Part shown: positions 24,708-32,242 of the stretch, in pieces
How positions within the stretch are numbered: the stretch's first letter is position 1
Layout: each line of letters starts with the position of its first letter
Assembly: GCA_030066735.1 (NCBI GenBank)
Contig: JASJBB010000007.1
Coordinates: 1 to 64,000, forward strand
Length of the DNA: 64,000 nucleotides
Direction of reading: 5' to 3'
DNA from: Woeseiaceae bacterium
GTDB lineage: Bacteria > Pseudomonadota > Gammaproteobacteria > Steroidobacterales > Woeseiaceae
Program-made: the position numbers and the translations under genes
Notes under the pieces: model-generated
Told to the model about the DNA's origin: nothing
The model's input: only the letters and a program-made list of their open reading frames with translations
The model's database searches: none

Positions 24708-25607
24708 CTAGAACGGCAACGGCTCGCCGTATTCGAAAGCGTGCTCACGATGCAGCGACTGCAGGCGCCTGGTCATGGCGCCGACCTTGCCGTCGCCAAT
24801 AATGCGGCCGTCGGCCTCGAGCACCGGCGTCAGTTCTCCCATCGTGCCGCTCGTGAACACTTCGTCGGCCGTATAGAGCTCGGTCAGAGACAGGTTGCGC
24901 TCTTCTGCCGGAATGTCGTTGCCGCGGCAGATATCGAGCACCATGGCGCGGGTCAAACCGGGCAGGCAGCTGTCGGCGTGCGGCGTGCTGACGACCCCGT
25001 CGGTCACGACGAACAGGTTGGTGTCGTTGGTTTCCGAGACGAATCCCTGGATGTCCAGCATGATGGCGCTGTCGACATTGGCGACGTTGGCCTCGATCGC
25101 GGCAAGAATGTTGTTCAAGAGATTGTTGTGGTGAATCTTCGAATCGAGGCACTGTGGGGTGTTGCGACGCGTGGATGCCGTGATCACCCGGATGCCCGCA
25201 TCCGAGTAGACCGGCGGCTTCCATTCGGCGAGTACGATCAGCGTGCACCCGGACTGGTTGAACCTCGGGTTCATGCCCGACGTGATCTTCTCGCCGCGCG
25301 TCAGCGTCAGCCGGATATGCGCCTCGTCGCGCATGCCGTTGGCCTCGAGGGTGCGAAAAATGGCCTCACGCACGACATCGTTCGACGGCGCCGACTCGAA
25401 CGCCAGCGTCTTCGCCGAATTCTGCAGGCGCTGCAGGTGGTCATCGAGTGCGGCAATGCGACCGTCGTAGACGCGCAGCCCTTCCCAGACGGCATCGCCG
25501 CCCTGAACGACGCTGTCGAACACCGAGACCCGCGCCTCGGCCCTGGGCACGAGCCGGTCGCCGACGAAGACCATGATGTCGCTGTTGCGGGGGTCGGGCA
25601 GCTTCAT
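24708..25607 (-). CDS. Class IV PLP-dependent aminotransferase (BCAT/DAAT-like)
   Basis: This 299-residue fold-type IV aminotransferase has the PLP-binding Lys157 in CLDSKIHHNNLLNNILA, the ETNDTNLFVV segment and GELTPVLEADGRIIG. These are features shared by branched-chain aminotransferases, D-amino-acid transaminases and aminodeoxychorismate lyases. The substrate cannot be decided from the sequence. The start overlaps the sulfotransferase gene stop as ATGA, implying co-translation. The stop lies within a base or two of the convergent gshA stop. Confidence 0.85.
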   Translation of the reverse strand: MKLPDPRNSDIMVFVGDRLVPRAEARVSVFDSVVQGGDAVWEGLRVYDGRIAALDDHLQRLQNSAKTLAFESAPSNDVVREAIFRTLEANGMRDEAHIRLTLTRGEKITSGMNPRFNQSGCTLIVLAEWKPPVYSDAGIRVITASTRRNTPQCLDSKIHHNNLLNNILAAIEANVANVDSAIMLDIQGFVSETNDTNLFVVTDGVVSTPHADSCLPGLTRAMVLDICRGNDIPAEERNLSLTELYTADEVFTSGTMGELTPVLEADGRIIGDGKVGAMTRRLQSLHREHAFEYGEPLPF

Positions 25608-26347
25608 TGCGTTTCTCCGGTGGTAGATGCGCGGATCGCTTTGTCGAACAACTTGTCATACCACGGCTGGCATTCTTCCAGCAGCGGCCCGAGGTGCTCG
25701 GGAAATTCGGTCTTGGCCCGGTAGGGCGAGAACCCCGTGCTTTTGTGCACGGCGTGATACCAGTGTGGCGCCCACACCCCATCTTCAGGCCGCGGCCCGG
25801 CCGGCCATTCGAGCATCGCGGCGGTGAATGGATGGCCAAGATAATCGCACAGCTGACGCAGCACCCCGGCCGGGTCGAGCAGCAGCTCCCGGGAGTCGAG
25901 GATCGCCGGTTGCCGCCCTTCGCCACAGAGTTCGTCGTACAGCTCCCATTGCCGCTTCAGCCCGGTGTCCGCGAGCTGTGCATGCGGTACCTGGATGATC
26001 AGCGAGGGCAGCATCTCCTTCGGGTCGCGTATCAGGAACAGGTTGCAGGTCTCGCGCAGGAACCCGAGGTCGATATCGACCAGATGGTGAGCCATGTGCT
26101 TGATGAACAAACGCCGCGACGAGTCCGCGGCCTGCTGCTGCAACAAGCCTCTCATCACGGCATCGCCGTCGCAGTTCATCGCCGCCATGACGTCCGCCCC
26201 GCCGGGATGGTCGGCGCCCGAGACGCGCAGGTAGTGGCCGTACAGAGGCTCGTCGACGACCAGCATGTCGTCGCGTTGCGCGAAGCTGTACATGAGCGCT
26301 GTGGACACATTACGTGGTCCGGACCACAGGCAAATCGGCGTTGTCAT
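25604..26347 (-). CDS. Sulfotransferase-family P-loop protein
   Basis: This 247-residue protein resembles PAPS-dependent sulfotransferases. It has a 5'-phosphosulfate-binding loop SGPRNVSTAL (9-18), where PRN replaces the more common RSG, and a 3'-phosphate-binding segment LIRDPKEMLPS (Arg107), then a C-terminal region typical of the family (LDSRELLLDPAGVLRQLCDYLG). It is translationally coupled to the class IV aminotransferase, which suggests the two act on one metabolite, perhaps an amino or keto acid. Sulfotransferase activity is predicted by family only; it could bind another nucleotide. Confidence 0.75.
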   Translation of the reverse strand: MTTPICLWSGPRNVSTALMYSFAQRDDMLVVDEPLYGHYLRVSGADHPGGADVMAAMNCDGDAVMRGLLQQQAADSSRRLFIKHMAHHLVDIDLGFLRETCNLFLIRDPKEMLPSLIIQVPHAQLADTGLKRQWELYDELCGEGRQPAILDSRELLLDPAGVLRQLCDYLGHPFTAAMLEWPAGPRPEDGVWAPHWYHAVHKSTGFSPYRAKTEFPEHLGPLLEECQPWYDKLFDKAIRASTTGETQ

Positions 26348-26433
26348 CGTGTAATGCCCTGCCTTATGTGCGTTCCGTCACAAAATAGTGGCGCGGAGTG
26401 TGCCGGGAAGGTCAATTTAACTAAACTTGGGCC

Positions 26434-27009
26434 ATGTTCAAGACCTTCATAGCGGGAATTCTGCTCGGCATCGCTGGAGCGGCGGCCGCTCTTTATTACG
26501 TGCCTGTCGTGGATCAGTCTCGCGAGCAGTCGATGATCGTCGTGCATCCGAATCACGGCAACACCGAGACGTTCCACATCAATATACCGACGGACCGCAT
26601 CCTGGTCGGGGTGCCGGGCCAGGCCGAGCCGCTGCCGGCCGGCCTGGAGTGGCCGGACGATCTGCAATTCGCGGCGACACGTGCCGAGGTATTCAAGATC
26701 CGCAACGGTAAAGACGCCGTTGTCGGTGTCGCAAGCCGCATCGCCGCGAGCGACGAAGTTGCCGGCGACGTCATCGAGTGGGTGTTTCACCTGCCCGCGC
26801 GAGGCTCGGCCTACGTGGTCATGGAGGCCCAGCCGCAGGAAGGCGGTTACCGGTTAGGCAGCCTTGCTACCGGCACGCGCGAGTTTGCGCCGCTGGTCGG
26901 CCACGTTACGGAACGCTGGGTCAGCAGCACCAGTGAATTTGACGACGACATGCAGGGCCGAATCGAGCTCATCACGGCGTTTGTCGGCCAGTTCGTGGAG
27001 GACGAATGA
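26434..27009 (+). CDS. Membrane-anchored protein of unknown function (first of a pair)
   Basis: This 191-residue protein has an N-terminal hydrophobic anchor (MFKTFIAGILLGIAGAAAALYYVP) and a mostly beta-strand periplasmic domain with NTETFHINIPTDRI, GDVIEWVFHLPARGSAYVVME and SEFDDDMQGRIELITAFVGQFVE. No family is recognised. It overlaps the next gene as ATGA; both have the same layout of anchor plus beta-rich domain and probably work together. The ATG at 26434 is the only start giving the anchor. Confidence 0.6.
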   Translation: MFKTFIAGILLGIAGAAAALYYVPVVDQSREQSMIVVHPNHGNTETFHINIPTDRILVGVPGQAEPLPAGLEWPDDLQFAATRAEVFKIRNGKDAVVGVASRIAASDEVAGDVIEWVFHLPARGSAYVVMEAQPQEGGYRLGSLATGTREFAPLVGHVTERWVSSTSEFDDDMQGRIELITAFVGQFVEDE

Positions 27010-27707
27010 AATACCTCGTTGCCTTGCTGGTGGGAATGGCCGGTGGCGTCGCCGTGTTCCTGACGTTTCTGTACCTGAATCCCCTGACCACGACGAACCG
27101 GCTGTCCGCGCTGTCAGTGTCGGACAACCAGGTCATTACTTTCAATTACTCCGCCGTCGCAACGGATGCGCTGGTCTACACCAATGACGGCCGGTCACAG
27201 GTCACGCCGTACCCGGCCAAGGTGCTGCAGCTGTGGGAGCCCACGGTGCGGCGCACCGACGCGCGTGTCACCGTGCTGCGGGACGGCCGCGGCCAGCCGG
27301 CGGCGATCGGGGTCAAGTTCTCATCGGACTCCGAGAAGACCAACGTCCTCAACGGCGAAGCCATCGTGGACAGCGTGTGGCACATCTATGCGCCCGGCCA
27401 GGGCAGCCTGTTCGTGGAACAGCAGGAGAACTACTGGGGTTACCTGCGCGAGATCGCGATTCCGGCGCGCTGGAGTTCGGGCAAGAACTGGCGCGGTACC
27501 TGGAATGCCAGCATCACGAGCGGCCCCGGCGCCCTGGGAACATCGAGGGTGTTCGGCGGTAGCGGTATCTTCGCGGGCCTGGAGTCTGACGCTGTCGAAT
27601 CACTCAACGCAAAAGCTTACTCGGTGGAGCACGGGCCCGTAGCGATGGACGCGGAACTGGCCATCGAGATTCCGCGCCGCGACGCGGCTCTCAGCCAAGA
27701 TCCTTGA
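27006..27707 (+). CDS. Membrane-anchored protein of unknown function (second of a pair)
   Basis: This 233-residue protein has an N-terminal membrane anchor (MKYLVALLVGMAGGVAVFLTFLYL) and a periplasmic beta-rich domain containing LVYTNDGRSQVTPYPAKVLQLWEP, VLRDGRGQPAAIGVKFSS, GSLFVEQQENYWGYLREIAIP and a Gly/Ser-rich stretch. I do not recognise it. It starts within the upstream gene (ATGA) and its 3' end overlaps the convergent ferredoxin reductase gene by 17 bp. Expected location is the periplasmic face of the inner membrane. Confidence 0.6.
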   Translation: MKYLVALLVGMAGGVAVFLTFLYLNPLTTTNRLSALSVSDNQVITFNYSAVATDALVYTNDGRSQVTPYPAKVLQLWEPTVRRTDARVTVLRDGRGQPAAIGVKFSSDSEKTNVLNGEAIVDSVWHIYAPGQGSLFVEQQENYWGYLREIAIPARWSSGKNWRGTWNASITSGPGALGTSRVFGGSGIFAGLESDAVESLNAKAYSVEHGPVAMDAELAIEIPRRDAALSQDP

Positions 27708-28905
27708 GCTGAATCTCGGGGTTGGCCAGGTCGTCCGTGGCGGGACGAACCCGGTCCGCGATCAGTTTTTTCGACTGCATGAATTCACGCGGGGAATTGA
27801 TCGCGTCAACGGCAATCAGGACCCCGTCCGCGAGGTAGAAGCAGGCGAAGCTGCCGCCGGACGGGTCTCCACGCAGCACCACGTCGTCATAGCCTTCTGA
27901 CAATCCGGCGATTTGCAGCTTGATATCGTACTGGTCCGACCAGAACCAGGGCACCTGGCAGTAGTGCGACTCGACGCCGCAGATGTTGCCCGCGGCGGTC
28001 TTGGCCTGCTCGAGGGCATTGTGCACGGACTCGAGCCGCAGCCGCCGACCATAGATGTCGTTGGGGTGAAACGTGCAGTCACCGATGGCATAGATGTCGG
28101 GGTCGGAGGTCTGGCAGCGGTCGTCGACGACGATGCCGTCGGCAACGTCGAGCCCGGCCTCTGCCGCAAGTTCCATGTTCGGCAGAATGCCGACGCCGAC
28201 GACGACAAAGTCGGCGGGCAGTTTCTGGCCATCGGTCGTCAGCACCTGCCTGACCCGCCGCCTGCCTTCGAATCCGGCCAGCCCCGTGGACAGCAGCAGT
28301 CGCACGCCGCGTTCGGTATGCCTCAGCTGGTAATAGTCGGACACGTGCGGCGAAACCACCCGGCTCATGACCCGGTCCTCCATCTCGAGCACGGCAACCT
28401 GCATTCCGTGCTGGCAGCAGACTGCGGCTACTTCGAGCCCGATGTAACCGGCGCCGACGATGACGACATTCCTGCCCCCCGACATCTCCTTGCGAATGGC
28501 GTCGACGTCCGCAATGCTGCGCAGGTAATGAATGCCGGGCAGCCCGGCGCCCTCGACCTGGATATCGCGCACCCGCGATCCGAGCGCGAGCACGAGCTTG
28601 TCGTAGTGAACGTCCCGGTCGCCGTCGATCGATACCGTGCGCGCAGCGCGATCAATGCTCGCAACGCGAGTCTCGAGCAGCACTTCGATCCCGGGGTCGT
28701 CGTAAAACGACCCGGGCTTGAAATACAGGCGTTCGGGCGGCAGTTCGCCGGCAAGAAACTTCTTGGACAGCGGCGGGCGCTGGTAGGGCAGGTGGGGCTC
28801 ATCCCCAATGAGCACGATCCGGCCGTCGAACTTGTGCTGTTTCAGGGAGGCCACGACCTGGCCCGCGCCGTGGCCAGCGCCGGCGATTACTACGGTTCCT
28901 GACAT
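27691..28905 (-). CDS. FAD-dependent ferredoxin/rubredoxin reductase-like oxidoreductase
   Basis: This 404-residue flavoprotein has an FAD-binding GAGHGAG (8-14), the PLSKKFL segment typical of putidaredoxin reductase-type enzymes, a second NAD(P)H-binding GAGYIGLE (about 151-158), IYAIGDCTFHPN and a C-terminal reductase domain. It would move electrons from NAD(P)H to a [2Fe-2S] ferredoxin or rubredoxin, often for a monooxygenase or dioxygenase. No oxygenase or ferredoxin gene is adjacent, so its partner is unknown. The 3' end overlaps the convergent unknown gene by 17 bp. Confidence 0.88.
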   Translation of the reverse strand: MSGTVVIAGAGHGAGQVVASLKQHKFDGRIVLIGDEPHLPYQRPPLSKKFLAGELPPERLYFKPGSFYDDPGIEVLLETRVASIDRAARTVSIDGDRDVHYDKLVLALGSRVRDIQVEGAGLPGIHYLRSIADVDAIRKEMSGGRNVVIVGAGYIGLEVAAVCCQHGMQVAVLEMEDRVMSRVVSPHVSDYYQLRHTERGVRLLLSTGLAGFEGRRRVRQVLTTDGQKLPADFVVVGVGILPNMELAAEAGLDVADGIVVDDRCQTSDPDIYAIGDCTFHPNDIYGRRLRLESVHNALEQAKTAAGNICGVESHYCQVPWFWSDQYDIKLQIAGLSEGYDDVVLRGDPSGGSFACFYLADGVLIAVDAINSPREFMQSKKLIADRVRPATDDLANPEIQLKDLG

Positions 28906-28918
28906 TTGCTCGATACTC

Positions 28919-31279
28919 CTAGACCGCCTGCAGTGGCCACAGGATCGGCAACAAGACCATGACCGTGATGAACACGACGATCGTCAGCGGCACACCGACT
29001 TTCAGGTAGTCGATGAACCGGTAGCCGCCAGGGCCCATGACCAGGATATTCGCCGGGTGCGAAATCGGGCTCGTGAAGCTCGCCGACGCCGCCATGGCGA
29101 TCGCCATCATCGCGGTTTGCGGTTGCAGTCCCATATCCGACATGGCGGAGAATACGATCGGCGCCATCAGTACCACGAGCGCCGCGGTCGGAATGATCAT
29201 CGTCGCCATGGCGGTCAGGACGTACAGACCCATGATGACGGGCCACGGCCCCGCATCGCCGAGCAACGCCATGACCTGGTCGGCGAGATAGGTCGCCGCG
29301 CCGGTTTCGGCCATCGCCGTGCCGAGCGGCAACATGCCTGCGATCAGGAATATCGCCCGCCAGTCGATCGAGCGGTACGCCTGCTCCATGTTGAGGCAGC
29401 CGGTGAGGACCATGATGCTCGCGCCGATGACCGCCGCGACGGAGATCGGCGCCTTGCCCATCATGACCGAGACGACGACGGTCAGCATGATCAGCGCGGC
29501 CAGCGGCGCCCGACGGGTATCGGGAGGTTTCTGGCCGAGCGGTGTCAGGATCAGGAAATCCGAGTCGGACGACAGCAGTTGTAACCGGTCCCTGGGGCCC
29601 AGCAGTAACAGCGCATCGCCAACCTGCAGGCGTTCGTCGGCAAGCTCGGCGCCCACGGTCTCGCCTTCGCGCCAGATGCCGGCGAGCTCGATACCGTAGC
29701 GCTCGCGAAAATTGAGTTCGCCGACGGTGCGGCCGGCCAGCGTGCTGCGCGGATCGAGCGTCGCGTCCATCAGCGTCAGCCTTTCCGATTCGAAGGCGCC
29801 CAGGTTGGCGGGTACGGACGTCTCGATCTCGAATTCCTGCAGTCCGCGCAGTACGTCCAGGTCGGATGGCTGGCCCTCGATCAGCAGCAGGTCGCCGCCG
29901 GCCAGTTCCTCGTCGCCTCGCGGCATGACGCTCAGCTCGCCGTCGCGGAAAATAGCGACGACGCGAAAGTCGAACACGTCGGCGAGACGGCTCTTCCTGA
30001 GCGTGGCGCCGACGAGATCGCTCGCCTTGGGCAGCCTGACGACGAACATGCGGTCGTCTGTCTGGTATTGCTCCTGCAGGCGCTCGCCCTCGAGGATGTC
30101 GACCTCGGCGAAGTCGGAGAATTTCTCCAGCTGCGTGATCGCGTCGTGCTCGCCCTGGACCAGTACGCGTTCGCCCTTGCGCAACGGCACGTAGGCGAGA
30201 TTGGTCAGCCGGTAGCGATTGCGGCGGCGCAGGCCCACGACGGCGACGTCGAAACGCGTGCGAAACGCGGCGTGCCGAACGAGCTCCGAAACGAGGGGTG
30301 ACGTGTCGGCAATCGTGACCTCGGCATACGACACTTTGGCCGCGACCATGGATTTCAGAACCGGCGCCTCGCGTTCGATCACGAGGTCGCTCCAGCGGCG
30401 CAACTCCCGGAACTGGTCGACACGCCCCTGGACGAGGATGCCGTCGCCGCCGCGCAGGACCGTCTGCCGGCTGGGCAGCGGCTCGCTGCGCCCCTGGCGA
30501 ACCAGCGCGAGGATAATCAGGCCCGTCGAGGAGCCGATGCGGCTCTCTGCCAGCGTCTTGCCGACGAGAATCGAGCTCGTCGGCACCCGCATCATGAAGG
30601 TGCGTTCATGGAGCTTGTACTGGGTCCGCAGGCTGCGCTGGCTGATCTGCCGCCCGTGCTCGGCGATCTGCTTCGGCAACAGCATGCGGCCGAACAGCGC
30701 GACGAAGATGACGCCGATCGCCATGACCGCGCCGCCGAGCGGCGTGAAATCGAACAGCTTGAATGACTCGAGGCCGAAGCGGGTGAGTGACTCGCTGATC
30801 AGCAGGTTGGGCGGCGTGCCGATCTGCGTCATCAGGCCGCCGAGCAGGGTCGAGTAGGCCAGCGGCATCAACAGCCGCGACGCGGGTATGCGGGTACGGC
30901 GTGCGACGTCGACGACGACGGGCAGCATCAGGGCGGCGACGCCGATATTGTTCATGAACGCGGAAAGTACGGCGCCGGTCACCATGATCACGACGATCAT
31001 CGTGATCTCGCGGGTACCGCCCAGTTTCATGACCTGGCGGCCGATGATGTCGGCGATTCCGGTCCTGGTCAGCCCTTCACTGAGGATGAACATGGCCCAG
31101 ACCGTGATGACAGCGCCGTTGGAAAAGCCCGCGAACGCCTGGTCCGCGTCGACGAGGCCGGTGAGGGCCAGCGCACCGAGCACGAGCAACGCCACGAGGT
31201 CCATCCGAATGACTTCACTGATGAAGAGAACCAGCGAGACGCCAAGGATGATCAGGACAATGGCGATGTCGAGAGTCAT
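28919..31279 (-). CDS. SLC13/DASS-type transporter with four RCK_C-like domains
   Basis: This 786-residue inner-membrane protein has a first set of helices at about 5-200, containing the Asn-rich AFMNNIGVAALMLPV and the loop IGTPPNLL. A soluble central region (about 215-580) and a second helical set (about 590-786) with TSPISHPANILVMGPGGY follow. The central region reads as four consecutive TrkA-C (RCK_C) modules, each ending in a strand such as GGDGILVQG, KGERVLVQG, GGDLLLIEG or VGDALLLLG; two is the usual number. It is likely an anion or carboxylate/sulfate symporter or permease. The ATG at 31279 was chosen over longer frames because the first helix starts there. Confidence 0.85.
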   Translation of the reverse strand: MTLDIAIVLIILGVSLVLFISEVIRMDLVALLVLGALALTGLVDADQAFAGFSNGAVITVWAMFILSEGLTRTGIADIIGRQVMKLGGTREITMIVVIMVTGAVLSAFMNNIGVAALMLPVVVDVARRTRIPASRLLMPLAYSTLLGGLMTQIGTPPNLLISESLTRFGLESFKLFDFTPLGGAVMAIGVIFVALFGRMLLPKQIAEHGRQISQRSLRTQYKLHERTFMMRVPTSSILVGKTLAESRIGSSTGLIILALVRQGRSEPLPSRQTVLRGGDGILVQGRVDQFRELRRWSDLVIEREAPVLKSMVAAKVSYAEVTIADTSPLVSELVRHAAFRTRFDVAVVGLRRRNRYRLTNLAYVPLRKGERVLVQGEHDAITQLEKFSDFAEVDILEGERLQEQYQTDDRMFVVRLPKASDLVGATLRKSRLADVFDFRVVAIFRDGELSVMPRGDEELAGGDLLLIEGQPSDLDVLRGLQEFEIETSVPANLGAFESERLTLMDATLDPRSTLAGRTVGELNFRERYGIELAGIWREGETVGAELADERLQVGDALLLLGPRDRLQLLSSDSDFLILTPLGQKPPDTRRAPLAALIMLTVVVSVMMGKAPISVAAVIGASIMVLTGCLNMEQAYRSIDWRAIFLIAGMLPLGTAMAETGAATYLADQVMALLGDAGPWPVIMGLYVLTAMATMIIPTAALVVLMAPIVFSAMSDMGLQPQTAMMAIAMAASASFTSPISHPANILVMGPGGYRFIDYLKVGVPLTIVVFITVMVLLPILWPLQAV

Positions 31280-31332
31280 TACCGCATTTATACAGGCTAC
31301 ACGGCGCGCGGAATAGGGCATCATGCGCAGCC

Positions 31333-32211
31333 ATGTCAGACGATGGCACATACGCGCCTGTTCGCCAGCGGCAATTGCGGCGGTTGTCGATTCGCGGCGT
31401 GGACTACGCCGTCAACGAATGGGGCTGCGCGCGCGACCCGCTGCTCGTCTTCCTGCACGGGTTCGGCGACTGCGGCGCAACCTTCCAGTTCGTGGTCGAC
31501 GCGTTGGCGCGCGACTGGTTCGTCGTGGCGCCGGACTGGCGCGGCTTCGGGCTGACCGAGGTCGCGTCCGAGGCGTTCTGGTTTCCGGACTACCTCGCCG
31601 ACCTCGACCACCTGTTGCAGCACTACAGTCCCGACGCGCCTGCGCGGCTCGTCGGCCACAGCATGGGCGGCAACGTCGCCGGCCTGTATGCGGGCGCGCG
31701 CCCGGATCGCGTGGCCGCATTCGTCAATCTCGAGGGTTTCGGCCTGCCTGACTCGGACCCTGTCGACGCGCCGCGCCGCTATCGGGACTGGCTCGAGAAG
31801 GGGCGCGTGCTGCCGGATCCGGTCGAGCGGCCGGGCTTCAATGCGCTCGCCGACCTGGTCCAGCGGCGCAATCCACGCATGACACCGGACCGGGCCCGGT
31901 TCGTGGCGCAATGCTGGGCCGAAGAGGTTGCCGCAGACCAGGTCCGGCTGCACATGCACCCGGCGCACAAGCTGCCGAACCCGGTGCTCTATCGACGGGC
32001 AGAGGCCGAGGCGTGCTGGCAAGCAGCCACGGCCCCGGTGCTGCTCGTCGCCGGCCGGCGCAGCGACTTCCCGCCGCCGCACGACCTGCCATTCCCGCGC
32101 TCCCGCGTTGCCTGGATCGAGGACTCCGGCCACATGCTGCATTTCGAGCAGCCCGCGGCGCTGGCTGCCCTGCTCGAGGATTTCCTTGTAAATACATCCA
32201 GTACTGTATAA
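31333..32211 (+). CDS. Alpha/beta hydrolase
   Basis: This 292-residue alpha/beta-fold hydrolase has an oxyanion-hole HGFGDCGATF (42-51), nucleophile Ser110 in GHSMGG, and a catalytic His near residue 272 in SGHMLHFEQP. It resembles the haloperoxidase/epoxide-hydrolase-like group of esterases, but the substrate is unknown. The gene's last codons contain the promoter region and LexA box of the downstream helicase gene. It diverges from the transporter gene across a 53-bp gap. Confidence 0.85.
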   Translation: MSDDGTYAPVRQRQLRRLSIRGVDYAVNEWGCARDPLLVFLHGFGDCGATFQFVVDALARDWFVVAPDWRGFGLTEVASEAFWFPDYLADLDHLLQHYSPDAPARLVGHSMGGNVAGLYAGARPDRVAAFVNLEGFGLPDSDPVDAPRRYRDWLEKGRVLPDPVERPGFNALADLVQRRNPRMTPDRARFVAQCWAEEVAADQVRLHMHPAHKLPNPVLYRRAEAEACWQAATAPVLLVAGRRSDFPPPHDLPFPRSRVAWIEDSGHMLHFEQPAALAALLEDFLVNTSSTV

Positions 32212-32221
32212 AAATACAGAT
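32202..32221. promoter_or_regulatory. LexA (SOS) box upstream of the UvrD-like helicase
   Basis: CTGT-ATAAAAAT-ACAG (core 32204-32219) is a perfect match to the gammaproteobacterial LexA consensus CTGT-N8-ACAG with an AT-rich centre, flanked by TA on the left. It begins 41 bp before the helicase GTG and overlaps the stop codon of the upstream hydrolase gene. It indicates DNA-damage induction of the helicase. Confidence 0.85.
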
Positions 32222-32242
32222 CGTTTCTGAGAGGAGAGCGCG

